Source of the DNA: Salinivirgaceae bacterium
GTDB taxonomy: Bacteria; Bacteroidota; Bacteroidia; Bacteroidales; SZUA-534
Assembly: GCA_017527435.1 (NCBI GenBank)
Contig: JAFXQB010000017.1
Location: 1-64,000, forward strand
Direction of reading: 5' to 3'
Length of the DNA stretch: 64,000 nucleotides
Shown here piece by piece: positions 25,237 to 33,271 of the stretch. The position numbers were made by a program, and so were the translations under genes. The stretch's first letter is position 1, and the number at the start of each line of letters is the position of its first letter. Under the pieces are notes generated by a model that saw nothing but the letters and a program-made list of their open reading frames with translations, was not told where the DNA came from and did no database searches.

Positions 25237-27990
25237 ATGTTTTTTTTCGTGCGAAAGCATATTTTTACGGCGCTTAAAAAATGCAGCATTTTGAAAAAAC
25301 TTCTTCTGACACTGACTGTTCTTCTGTTTCTGACAGCCGCCGCAAATGCGCAAAAACTAAGCGCCAAAGCCGACTTTGAGTGTCAGGGGCGTCCGCTGAC
25401 CGAATTTCTCGACAAGGCCGAATCCGTAGCGGGCGTGCGATTCTTCTACAAAGACAATTGGGTTAACAGCATCACCATTCCGACAGCAACATCGGGAAAG
25501 GAAATTAAATGTGTGATTGATAATGCGATAACGGCCTATGGGCTTACTTACATTGTTTTTCAGGAACGCAACATTATTTTCATTCCGCAAGGCTTCACCG
25601 TTGATAACGACAAACTGACCGAAGGGATGGTCGGCTACGTGAAAGTGATTGGCAATCTGATGGAAAAGGGCCGATACAAAGAGAACAAGGTTGAAGGGAT
25701 AATCCGCGAAGGCAAGACCGAGACGCCGATTGCGGGCGCCGTGATTCAGGACAAGAAGCACAAACTGGCCACCACATCTGACGCCAACGGCCACTACGAA
25801 CTGATGCTTCCTGCGGGACAAACGGATATTGAAGTGTCGTTTATCGGCCTTGAAACTGAAATAGTTAAGATTGATGTGCTGAGTCCTGGCAAACTCGATA
25901 TTGAACTGATGGAAGCGTCGATTGCCATTGAAGGCGTGACGGTTACGGCGGCTGGCGGCAAAAGTCAGGTGAACCGCACGCAGATGGGTGTTGAAGCCAT
26001 GGATATGCAGACAATCAAGAAGTTGCCCGTGCTAATGGGCGAAGCTGACATTGTGCGCAGTATGACGCTGATGCCTGGTGTGCAGACGGCTGGCGAGATG
26101 TCGACAGGTTTCAATGTTCGCGGCGGTAACGTGGACCAAAATCTTGTGCTGCTCAACGAGGCGCCCGTTTACAACACATCGCACATGTTCGGAATGTTCT
26201 CGACCTTCCTGCCAAACGCCATCAGCGGCGTGGAATTGTATAAAAGTTCGCAGCCCGCAAGTTACGGCAACCGCATCTCGTCGGTCATGGATATTAGTCT
26301 GAAGAAGGCCGACACCACCAAATTCCACGGCAACGCGGGCATCGGCATTCTCAACAGCAACATTTTCATTGAAGCGCCGATAAAGAACTTTTGCAGTTTC
26401 TACGTTGGCGGACGCGCCACATATTCAAATTGGATTCTGCATAAGTCGCACAATGTCAATATAAAAAACAGCTCAACCAACTTCCATGACCTGATTGCAA
26501 AAATCGATTTCAACCTAGGCCGCAACCACAAACTGGACGTTTTCGGATACGAGAGTGCCGACTATTTCAACTACAACAATATCAACAAGTTCGACTATTC
26601 GTCGCTGATTGGCGGAATGAATTACCGCTGGCTAATTACGCATGCGCTGCAATTCAAACTCTCAGCAGCCTATTCCGACTATAAATCAACACTTTCCGAT
26701 TTAAGTCAGGAATCGCTTGCAAGCAATGTGGCCACAGGAATCAACCATATCCGCGGCAAAGCCGAGTTCCTGTTCGACTTGCTCGACCACAATCTGAATT
26801 TCGGCATCGAAGGCAACCGTTTGGATATCAATCCTGGAAAGATGACCGCCTACAACGACAAATCGTCGGTTGAGCCGCAGGAACTCGACCATGAGAAAGG
26901 TTTGGAATTTGCGGGATTTATATCTGACAATTATGCGATTAGCGACAATTTGAGCCTGCTTGTGGGGTTGCGCTACTCGTGGTTCAGCAAAGTGGGCAGT
27001 TGCACCGAGAACACATATTCCGACAGTCTGCCACGAAACAGGAACAGCATCAGTGGCTCAACCACTTACGGCAATGGCGAACTGGTGAAGCCTTATCACG
27101 GGCTTGAGCCGCGCATTGGTTTAAGGTACAAACTTAACCAAATCAGTTCAGTGAAAGCATCGTACAGTTATACGCGTCAGTATCAGCAACTTATTAGCGG
27201 CAATACTTCGGCTATGCCGTCAGATTATTGGAAAATGGCCGACAGCAACATCGAGCCGATGAGTTGTCAGCAGGTTTCAGCTGGCTTTTTTGCCACAGTT
27301 GTTGAAGAGATGTTCGACCTTTCGGCTGAAGTCTACTACAAAAGTATTGAAAATCAGCTCGATTACAAAAACGGCGCGGTGCTGACCATGAACAAGGCCG
27401 TTGAGCAGGATGTGCTGCCAGGCAAGGTTCATTCCTACGGACTCGAACTGATGGTGAAGAAGAACATTGGCGACTTGACAGGCTGGATTAGTTACACGTT
27501 GTCGAACACCGAGATAAAAGTTGACGGGCGGTACCTCGAAGAGAAAATCAACGACGGCCGTTACTACAAAGCCACAACACACCATCTGCACGACTTGAGC
27601 GTGACGGCAAGTTACCAGATTACGCGCCGCTGGAACGCTTCGGCCAACTTTGTGCTAACAAGCGGAAGGCCTGTAACCTACCCCGAATACAAATACCCTA
27701 TTGCAGGTATGGAAGTGGTTAGTTTTTCCGACCGCAACAAATATCAGTTGCCCGCCTACCACCGTCTCGACCTTTCGGCCACCTATGACGGGTTTATGAA
27801 CAAGAAGAAAAAAATCCACCCGTCGCTGACATTTTCCGTTTACAATGTTTACGGGCACAAGAACATATATTCGGTTTATTATAAGAAAGATGAGCCGTCG
27901 GCTTTGAACGACTACAATGCATTCGGACTTTACAAACTGTCGATAATCGGCATTCCTGTTCCATCGGTAACGCTTAATTTAAGATTCTGA
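25237..27990 (+). CDS. TonB-dependent receptor with STN domain
   Basis: 917 residues. After an extended signal region (mature start near QKLSAKADF, residue 39) comes a secretin/TonB N-terminal (STN) domain (about 42-130), as in FecA-type transducers. It is followed by a carboxypeptidase-regulatory-like beta-sandwich (about 147-230, VEGIIREGKTETPIAGAVI), a plug (about 250-375, STGFNVRGGNVDQNLVLLNE) and a barrel ending in PSVTLNLRF. The STN domain usually signals to an anti-sigma factor, but no sigma/anti-sigma pair is next to it. It is first in a four-gene operon with gaps of 2-5 nt. Substrate is unknown. Confidence 0.93.
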   Translation: MFFFVRKHIFTALKKCSILKKLLLTLTVLLFLTAAANAQKLSAKADFECQGRPLTEFLDKAESVAGVRFFYKDNWVNSITIPTATSGKEIKCVIDNAITAYGLTYIVFQERNIIFIPQGFTVDNDKLTEGMVGYVKVIGNLMEKGRYKENKVEGIIREGKTETPIAGAVIQDKKHKLATTSDANGHYELMLPAGQTDIEVSFIGLETEIVKIDVLSPGKLDIELMEASIAIEGVTVTAAGGKSQVNRTQMGVEAMDMQTIKKLPVLMGEADIVRSMTLMPGVQTAGEMSTGFNVRGGNVDQNLVLLNEAPVYNTSHMFGMFSTFLPNAISGVELYKSSQPASYGNRISSVMDISLKKADTTKFHGNAGIGILNSNIFIEAPIKNFCSFYVGGRATYSNWILHKSHNVNIKNSSTNFHDLIAKIDFNLGRNHKLDVFGYESADYFNYNNINKFDYSSLIGGMNYRWLITHALQFKLSAAYSDYKSTLSDLSQESLASNVATGINHIRGKAEFLFDLLDHNLNFGIEGNRLDINPGKMTAYNDKSSVEPQELDHEKGLEFAGFISDNYAISDNLSLLVGLRYSWFSKVGSCTENTYSDSLPRNRNSISGSTTYGNGELVKPYHGLEPRIGLRYKLNQISSVKASYSYTRQYQQLISGNTSAMPSDYWKMADSNIEPMSCQQVSAGFFATVVEEMFDLSAEVYYKSIENQLDYKNGAVLTMNKAVEQDVLPGKVHSYGLELMVKKNIGDLTGWISYTLSNTEIKVDGRYLEEKINDGRYYKATTHHLHDLSVTASYQITRRWNASANFVLTSGRPVTYPEYKYPIAGMEVVSFSDRNKYQLPAYHRLDLSATYDGFMNKKKKIHPSLTFSVYNVYGHKNIYSVYYKKDEPSALNDYNAFGLYKLSIIGIPVPSVTLNLRF

Positions 27991-27992
27991 TT

Positions 27993-29057
27993 ATGAGATA
28001 TTTTAAAATATTAATCGCTGTTATTCTGCTTGTCGGGTGCGAAGAGTACTTTCGACCTGACATCGATGAAATGGAACCTGCCTATGTAATTGACGGCCTT
28101 TTGACTGACGAGCCAGGACCATACAAGGTTAAAATTATGAAAACCAGCGGATACAATGGCAAAACAGAAACGGTGACTGACGCCCACGTTCGAATTGAAT
28201 GTAGTGATGGTAACACATATTATCTTCTCTGTGACTCATCGGGTTGTTATTTAACCGATTCTGCAAAATTTGTTGGCGAAGTAGGCAAATCATACAAACT
28301 TGTTGCAATTTTTGCTGACGGACATCATATAGAATCTTCCTACGAGGAAATGTTACCCAGCCCTGAAATAGAAGATATTAACGGCTTTTATTACGAATCA
28401 AAGGAAATCGCCACAAATGGTGATGAATATTTTAATGGTGTTGATTACGGAATATGTGCTACAAATACAACTGCCGCCGCTGGATACACACCATATTACC
28501 GATATGATTGTAAGATCGTGATGCAAACTCATCAGCGCTATCCCGGAACCTTTCCCGCAGACCGCTACATATATCGTCCGTTCACCCCAGAGGGATTGTT
28601 GGTTATTGCTGATGCGAACAACTACATCGATAACAAAATCATTGGTAATCATATATATAGAACACCAAGAAAAATGTTATTCATCGGGATTGACTCATTG
28701 GTTGAGGGTATGACCGATTTTAATATTTATGATTATGGTGAGTTTGTGCTTGTAAAGCAATTTTCGATGGATGAAAACCAATATAATTATTGGAAGGCAG
28801 TGAAAGAACAGCAGGAAAACACAAACGGTTTCTTTGGACACATTGAAAATCAGCCAATTGGAAATATAAACAGCAATACTGGCGAAAAGGTGTTAGGTTA
28901 TTTTTGTGTATCGTCAGTGAAACAGAATTTCAGCGCATTAGGACTGAATGAATCAAAAAAATATGTCAGCAAGTATGATGCTGACTATTTCCCTGATACT
29001 GATACGGTTGCCATATACGAACGTCCTCAGGATTTCACAATAATGTTTCAGAATTGA
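27993..29057 (+). CDS. DUF4249 lipoprotein, receptor partner
   Basis: 354 residues with lipobox LLVGC (C16). The sequence after it (FRPDIDEMEPAYVIDGLLTD) is typical of DUF4249, a Bacteroidetes surface-lipoprotein family commonly encoded directly after STN-type TonB receptors. It starts 2 nt after the receptor stop. By analogy with SusD it may cap or load the receptor, but it is not SusD-related in sequence. Known: co-occurrence of the families. Inferred: complex formation. Confidence 0.85.
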   Translation: MRYFKILIAVILLVGCEEYFRPDIDEMEPAYVIDGLLTDEPGPYKVKIMKTSGYNGKTETVTDAHVRIECSDGNTYYLLCDSSGCYLTDSAKFVGEVGKSYKLVAIFADGHHIESSYEEMLPSPEIEDINGFYYESKEIATNGDEYFNGVDYGICATNTTAAAGYTPYYRYDCKIVMQTHQRYPGTFPADRYIYRPFTPEGLLVIADANNYIDNKIIGNHIYRTPRKMLFIGIDSLVEGMTDFNIYDYGEFVLVKQFSMDENQYNYWKAVKEQQENTNGFFGHIENQPIGNINSNTGEKVLGYFCVSSVKQNFSALGLNESKKYVSKYDADYFPDTDTVAIYERPQDFTIMFQN

Positions 29058-29062
29058 GCAAA

Positions 29063-30700
29063 ATGATTGTCAGAATTTTATCTATATTATTACTACTGAC
29101 CGCGACTTTCAGTACACAAGCACAGAAACTGACCGTTGACTACCCGATTTGGCTCAAAACTGACCGCAGCAGTTATATCTCAGGCGATGACGCTCTTTTC
29201 TGCCTGTTCCTTCACGAAGGAATTATCAATGACACAATGTCCGGAAACGATATTATTATTGATGTTACCGATATTGAAAAACATTGGATTACAGGTACAA
29301 TTGTCAAACAGACGGGCGGAATGGCATCGGGTATGATAAACCTGCCCGACACTCTTGCATCAGGCTACTATCGACTTTACGCACGCACTAATATTCCGAA
29401 CATAGAAAACCATTTTTGCAGTTGTGAATTTTTGGTGAGCAACCGTTTCGACAATGACCCCCAATTAGTTAAACATAGCCAACTTCAGAAAAACGACCAT
29501 AAGACAACAAGTCAGATAATCGGCATTGGCAAGACTGATTTTGCTGCGCACGATAAGATTAACATCGCCCTCACCTGCCCCGATTCAGTGATGGGTGCCA
29601 TTCGTATCATAGGTAAAAAACAATGGGACAATGAGTTGGAACCATTTTTTGGCAAGATTGAACCATTCAGTCTAAACGAAGGCTATACGTCGCTCACACC
29701 CTACGACGGCATTCTGATGGCCGGCACTGTTACTGATTCTGTTTCGGAAGAGCCAATTGACAATGCCATTGTGCTTATATCGTTGCAAGACAGCATTATA
29801 AGGCTCAAATACGACATTACTGACAACGAAGGTTCATTCTGCGTTCTGTTGCACAATTACTACGGCCAGCAGGAAGTGTTTGTGAACGCATTCAATCAGC
29901 AAATGGAACCAATAAGCAACACCAGAATCACCTTGCGAAATCAGTTTGAGATCGACCCCTCCCAACCAACAGAACTCATTCAAACACAATACGCGCCTGA
30001 TAGTCTTGAGCTCAACAAGGCTCTGATTGCCAAAGCTTTTGAGATGCAACAATTCACACCCATTGGCATAAGCAACCGCCCCGAAACTCTCTACGATCAT
30101 TTTGTCTTGGGCACGCCTCGCCACACTGCTTTCACAGATGATTTTATCGAACTTAATGATTTCCGCGAGATAACCCGCGAAATAACTCCCTTCATTCGGA
30201 TGCGCAAAGGCAAAAACGGCCAACCCGAGCTGCGTGTCGCGTCTGACAAAGGTGCCGTCACTGCCAATCCGCTTCTGCTTGTCGACGGTGTGCCGCTGAC
30301 CGACCTTAACCAGCTGATTGACAAAGGTAGCACTGTTGTCAAACGTGTTGATACGCAGAACAAACCGCGCAATTTTGGAAATATCAGCTTCACCAATGGC
30401 ATTGTGGCCGTCTGGACTCATAAAATCGATTTCTGGGAAAACTGCCGTGTGCCCGGCACTTATAGGTTTGTGGTTCAAGGATTTCAACCACCAATAACCG
30501 AGACTGTACCCGCACCATCAAAAGACCGGCTACCCGATTTGCGGCAAACCATCTATTGGAATCCGTCGGTGAACACCGCTGAACTAAAAAACATCAGCAC
30601 CACACTTTCAGACGAGACAGGCGAGTTTGTAATTGAGTTTTTCGGCATTGGCCGCGATGGAAAAATCTTCAAAGACTTCAAGCAAATCAACGTCAGATAA
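29063..30700 (+). CDS. Secreted macroglobulin-like protein with detached plug-like domain
   Basis: 545 residues from ATG 29063; a TTG nine bases upstream overlaps the DUF4249 stop. The signal peptide ends near FSTQAQ (21). The N-terminal part (about 24-130) looks like an MG2/alpha-2-macroglobulin strand domain (DYPIWLKTDRSSYISGDD, LPDTLASGYYRLYARTN), followed by another beta-sandwich (about 215-290). The C-terminal 150 residues resemble a TonB-receptor plug without a barrel (ANPLLLVDGVPLTDL, then FGNISFTNGIVAVWT). It is third in the operon. It may be an accessory surface protein of the receptor complex. Confidence 0.7.
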   Translation: MIVRILSILLLLTATFSTQAQKLTVDYPIWLKTDRSSYISGDDALFCLFLHEGIINDTMSGNDIIIDVTDIEKHWITGTIVKQTGGMASGMINLPDTLASGYYRLYARTNIPNIENHFCSCEFLVSNRFDNDPQLVKHSQLQKNDHKTTSQIIGIGKTDFAAHDKINIALTCPDSVMGAIRIIGKKQWDNELEPFFGKIEPFSLNEGYTSLTPYDGILMAGTVTDSVSEEPIDNAIVLISLQDSIIRLKYDITDNEGSFCVLLHNYYGQQEVFVNAFNQQMEPISNTRITLRNQFEIDPSQPTELIQTQYAPDSLELNKALIAKAFEMQQFTPIGISNRPETLYDHFVLGTPRHTAFTDDFIELNDFREITREITPFIRMRKGKNGQPELRVASDKGAVTANPLLLVDGVPLTDLNQLIDKGSTVVKRVDTQNKPRNFGNISFTNGIVAVWTHKIDFWENCRVPGTYRFVVQGFQPPITETVPAPSKDRLPDLRQTIYWNPSVNTAELKNISTTLSDETGEFVIEFFGIGRDGKIFKDFKQINVR

Positions 30701-30703
30701 ATC

Positions 30704-31408
30704 ATGAAACGCACCATAAAATACATATTAACAGCCGTTTGCGTAGTTTTAGCGATAACTGCCGATGCTCAAGGCAAAATGACAAAAAAAACAGCCATTC
30801 AGCACATTACTGGCGAACCGTTTGTCCACTACTACGCAATGTTCGATGGTGTCCCATTCTATCAGGGCGACTGGCTGACGGGCAGCGTCACAATGAAGAG
30901 CGGTGAAACCTACAACAACCTTCAACTGCGCTACGATGAGTACAAAGATAACCTTATCTACCAGAACAATGTCACAAACAACGTCATAATCATAGATAAA
31001 AACTCAATTGAGCATTTCACACTCACACTTCCGCTCAACGGAAAAGTTGAAACATTCAAACCAATTGTGAATAAGAATCTTAAAGATCAAAGCGGCCGTT
31101 ATTTTGCTATTATTCTTGAAGATAGTATTTCGGTGATAAAAAAATACGAATCAAAGGAAGAACAGTACAGCAACATTAATATGACGATAAAAAAAACGGG
31201 CGCATTTGTGCACAAAGAAATCCGCTACACGTGGGATGGCAACGAATTGAATGCAGTTCCACGATTCCGCCGCAAGCTTCTTCGTCAATATCCCGAGCAC
31301 AAGGAAGAACTTCGTAAATTCTTCTTTCACAATCACATCCGTATGAAAAACGATGATGATGTGCGATTGCTGTATCAAGAGATTAACAAATTTGTAAAGG
31401 GTCATTAA
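30704..31408 (+). CDS. Hypothetical secreted protein of the receptor operon
   Basis: 234 residues with a signal peptide (about 1-22, ending TADA). The mature part is basic and tyrosine-rich, with a beta-rich centre (YQGDWLTGSVTMKSGETYN) and a charged alpha-helical C-terminus (RRKLLRQYPEHKEELRKFFF). No known domain is recognised. It starts 3 nt after the preceding stop and ends the four-gene operon. Its fixed place after the macroglobulin/plug gene suggests a part in the same envelope process. Confidence 0.7.
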   Translation: MKRTIKYILTAVCVVLAITADAQGKMTKKTAIQHITGEPFVHYYAMFDGVPFYQGDWLTGSVTMKSGETYNNLQLRYDEYKDNLIYQNNVTNNVIIIDKNSIEHFTLTLPLNGKVETFKPIVNKNLKDQSGRYFAIILEDSISVIKKYESKEEQYSNINMTIKKTGAFVHKEIRYTWDGNELNAVPRFRRKLLRQYPEHKEELRKFFFHNHIRMKNDDDVRLLYQEINKFVKGH

Positions 31409-31516
31409 TATTTTAAGCGTCAGCTTCAAAACATAACGTTCCCACCACCCTGTTTAAGTATTCCACTTATTTAAAAACGGCCACGAAAAATCGGTTCGCG
31501 TTGTCGGCTAAAATTT

Positions 31517-31524
31517 TACCTTTG
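31517..31524 (+). promoter_or_regulatory. Bacteroidetes -7 element (TACCTTTG)
   Basis: Exact TAnnTTTG match 49 nt upstream of the DASS transporter ATG, preceded by TTG at 31501 and TTCG at about 31494. Confidence 0.65.
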
Positions 31525-31573
31525 CGGCTCATTTTGCGAATGCATTATTAATAACAAAAAAAACAACTTTAAA

Positions 31574-33121
31574 ATGGACACAAAAAAGTTAATTAAGTTA
31601 TTGATTCCGTTTGCTTTGTTCCTGATTGCCTGGTGCGTCCCGACATCGTTCTACGGAATTGATGCTCTGACTCTGGTTCAACAACGCGTGATTGCAATGT
31701 TCATTCTTGCAGCACTTCTGTGGATTTTCGAACCAATTCCGAACTGGACAACATCAGTGCTGGTGATTGTGCTGTCGCTGCTGACCGTCTCGAACAAAGG
31801 CATCGGCTACTTCTGCACACCCGAAGCAGGCGAATTGGTGGTTTACACCAAAATTATGTCGGCATTCGCTGACCCTGTTGTTATGCTGTTCCTTGGCGGA
31901 TTCGTGCTGGCAATTATGGCATCGAAATACGGACTCGACGTTACACTGGCCCGCATAATGCTGAAACCTTTCGGCACAAAACCGAAATGGGTGCTGCTGG
32001 GCTTCCTGGTTGTAATCGCCGTCTTCTCAATGTTTATGAGCAACACCGCCACCGCCGCTATGATGCTGGCTTTCCTGGCACCTGTGCTTGCTGTTCTGCC
32101 ATCAGACGACAAAGGAAAAATCGGCCTTTCGCTGGCTATTCCTGTGGCTGCCAACCTTGGCGGCATCGGCACACCTATCGGCACTCCGCCTAACGCCACT
32201 GCCGTGAAGTTCCTTGGCGACGCAGGTCTCGACGTTTCGTTCGGCGAGTGGGCGCTGCGTATGATTCCGTTCGTGATTATTATGATTCTGTTTGCCTGGA
32301 TTATGCTGCAGGTTCTGTTCCCGTTCAAGTCGCAGGAAGTGGTGCTCGACATCAAAAAGAGCGACCGCAAGAGCGACTGGAAGACCATTGTGGTTTGGTG
32401 CACATTCATCGGCACAATCCTTTTGTGGGCAACCGAGAAACTCACAGGCATCAACTCTAACGTGGTGGCTCTCATCCCGTTGGCCGTGCTCACCTGCTGC
32501 GGAATCTTCACCAAAGAAGACATCAAGGAAATCAACTGGACAGTGCTCTGGCTGGTTGCAGGCGGTTTCGCCCTTGGCACCGACCTTCAGGGCACAGGCC
32601 TTGCCAAAGTGCTGATTGAAGCCATTCCGTTCGGCACAATGGGCGTTGTTGCGGTGTTCATCATTGCGGGCCTTGTCTGCTACTTCCTTTCGAACTTCAT
32701 CAGCAACTCGGCCACCGCTGCGCTGCTCATCCCGATTCTGATTGTGATTGCCGAAGCAATGAGTATGCCCGAAGCCGCAAGCCACGACACATTTATGGCT
32801 CTGGGCGGCACACAGGCAATGATTTCGTTCATCGCCGTCTGCGCGTCAATCGCAATGCTGTTCCCGATTTCGACACCGCCGAACGCAATCGCTTCTTCAA
32901 CTGGTTTGGTTGAGACGAAGGATATGGCCAAAATCGGCGCCATTGTGGGTATTGTAGCCTTCATCCTTGGCTACTTCTGGCTGACAAAGATTTTCCCGTT
33001 CCAAAGTAAAGGTGATGCCGCACCTGCCAAAACCGAGCAAGTGGCAGCACCTGCAGTTGTAGCCGCCGACTCGACTTTTGTCGCTGATTCAACTGCAATA
33101 GATAGTACAGACATCAAATAA
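31574..33121 (+). CDS. DASS-family (SLC13) anion:sodium symporter
   Basis: 515 residues with about 11-12 membrane segments. It has both substrate/Na+ signatures of the divalent anion/Na+ symporters: MSNTATAAMM in the first half and ISNSATAALL in the second, each followed by a GTPIGTPPNA / PISTPPNA loop. It imports dicarboxylates (succinate, malate), or possibly sulfate, using Na+. A C-terminal tail (about 475-515) rich in Ala, Asp, Ser and Thr is not part of the transport fold and is unusual. It is monocistronic, with its own promoter element and terminator. Confidence 0.92.
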   Translation: MDTKKLIKLLIPFALFLIAWCVPTSFYGIDALTLVQQRVIAMFILAALLWIFEPIPNWTTSVLVIVLSLLTVSNKGIGYFCTPEAGELVVYTKIMSAFADPVVMLFLGGFVLAIMASKYGLDVTLARIMLKPFGTKPKWVLLGFLVVIAVFSMFMSNTATAAMMLAFLAPVLAVLPSDDKGKIGLSLAIPVAANLGGIGTPIGTPPNATAVKFLGDAGLDVSFGEWALRMIPFVIIMILFAWIMLQVLFPFKSQEVVLDIKKSDRKSDWKTIVVWCTFIGTILLWATEKLTGINSNVVALIPLAVLTCCGIFTKEDIKEINWTVLWLVAGGFALGTDLQGTGLAKVLIEAIPFGTMGVVAVFIIAGLVCYFLSNFISNSATAALLIPILIVIAEAMSMPEAASHDTFMALGGTQAMISFIAVCASIAMLFPISTPPNAIASSTGLVETKDMAKIGAIVGIVAFILGYFWLTKIFPFQSKGDAAPAKTEQVAAPAVVAADSTFVADSTAIDSTDIK

Positions 33122-33144
33122 GCGTTCCGCGTAAAACGCCATAC

Positions 33145-33179
33145 AAAAGCACCGAGGTTGCGGCTTCGGTGCTTTTTTT
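33145..33179 (+). terminator. Rho-independent terminator
   Basis: Stem AAAAGCACCGA / TCGGTGCTTTT with a ten-base loop, followed by TTT after the stem. It ends the DASS transporter transcript. Confidence 0.9.
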
Positions 33180-33195
33180 GTATGTTTATTGGTCG

Positions 33196-33249
33196 CTAAC
33201 CGATTCAATCCGATTTTCTCCGAAAAGTTGTTCTGATTGAATCGGTTAG
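33196..33249. repeat. 15-bp inverted repeat before relA
   Basis: Perfect arms CTAACCGATTCAATC and GATTGAATCGGTTAG separated by 24 bp. The right arm ends 22 bp before the relA ATG. The left half also matches, in reverse orientation, a GAGAAAATCGG-TTGAATCGG-TTAGCGA word at 51534, so it may be a dispersed repeat that now lies in the relA leader. Confidence 0.75.
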
Positions 33250-33271
33250 AGAATATTTGGTTTATGTTAGA

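Noticed and set aside
25237..29057. SusC/SusD polysaccharide-utilisation pair
   Set aside because: The receptor has an STN domain and the lipoprotein matches DUF4249, not SusD; no glycan enzymes in the operon.
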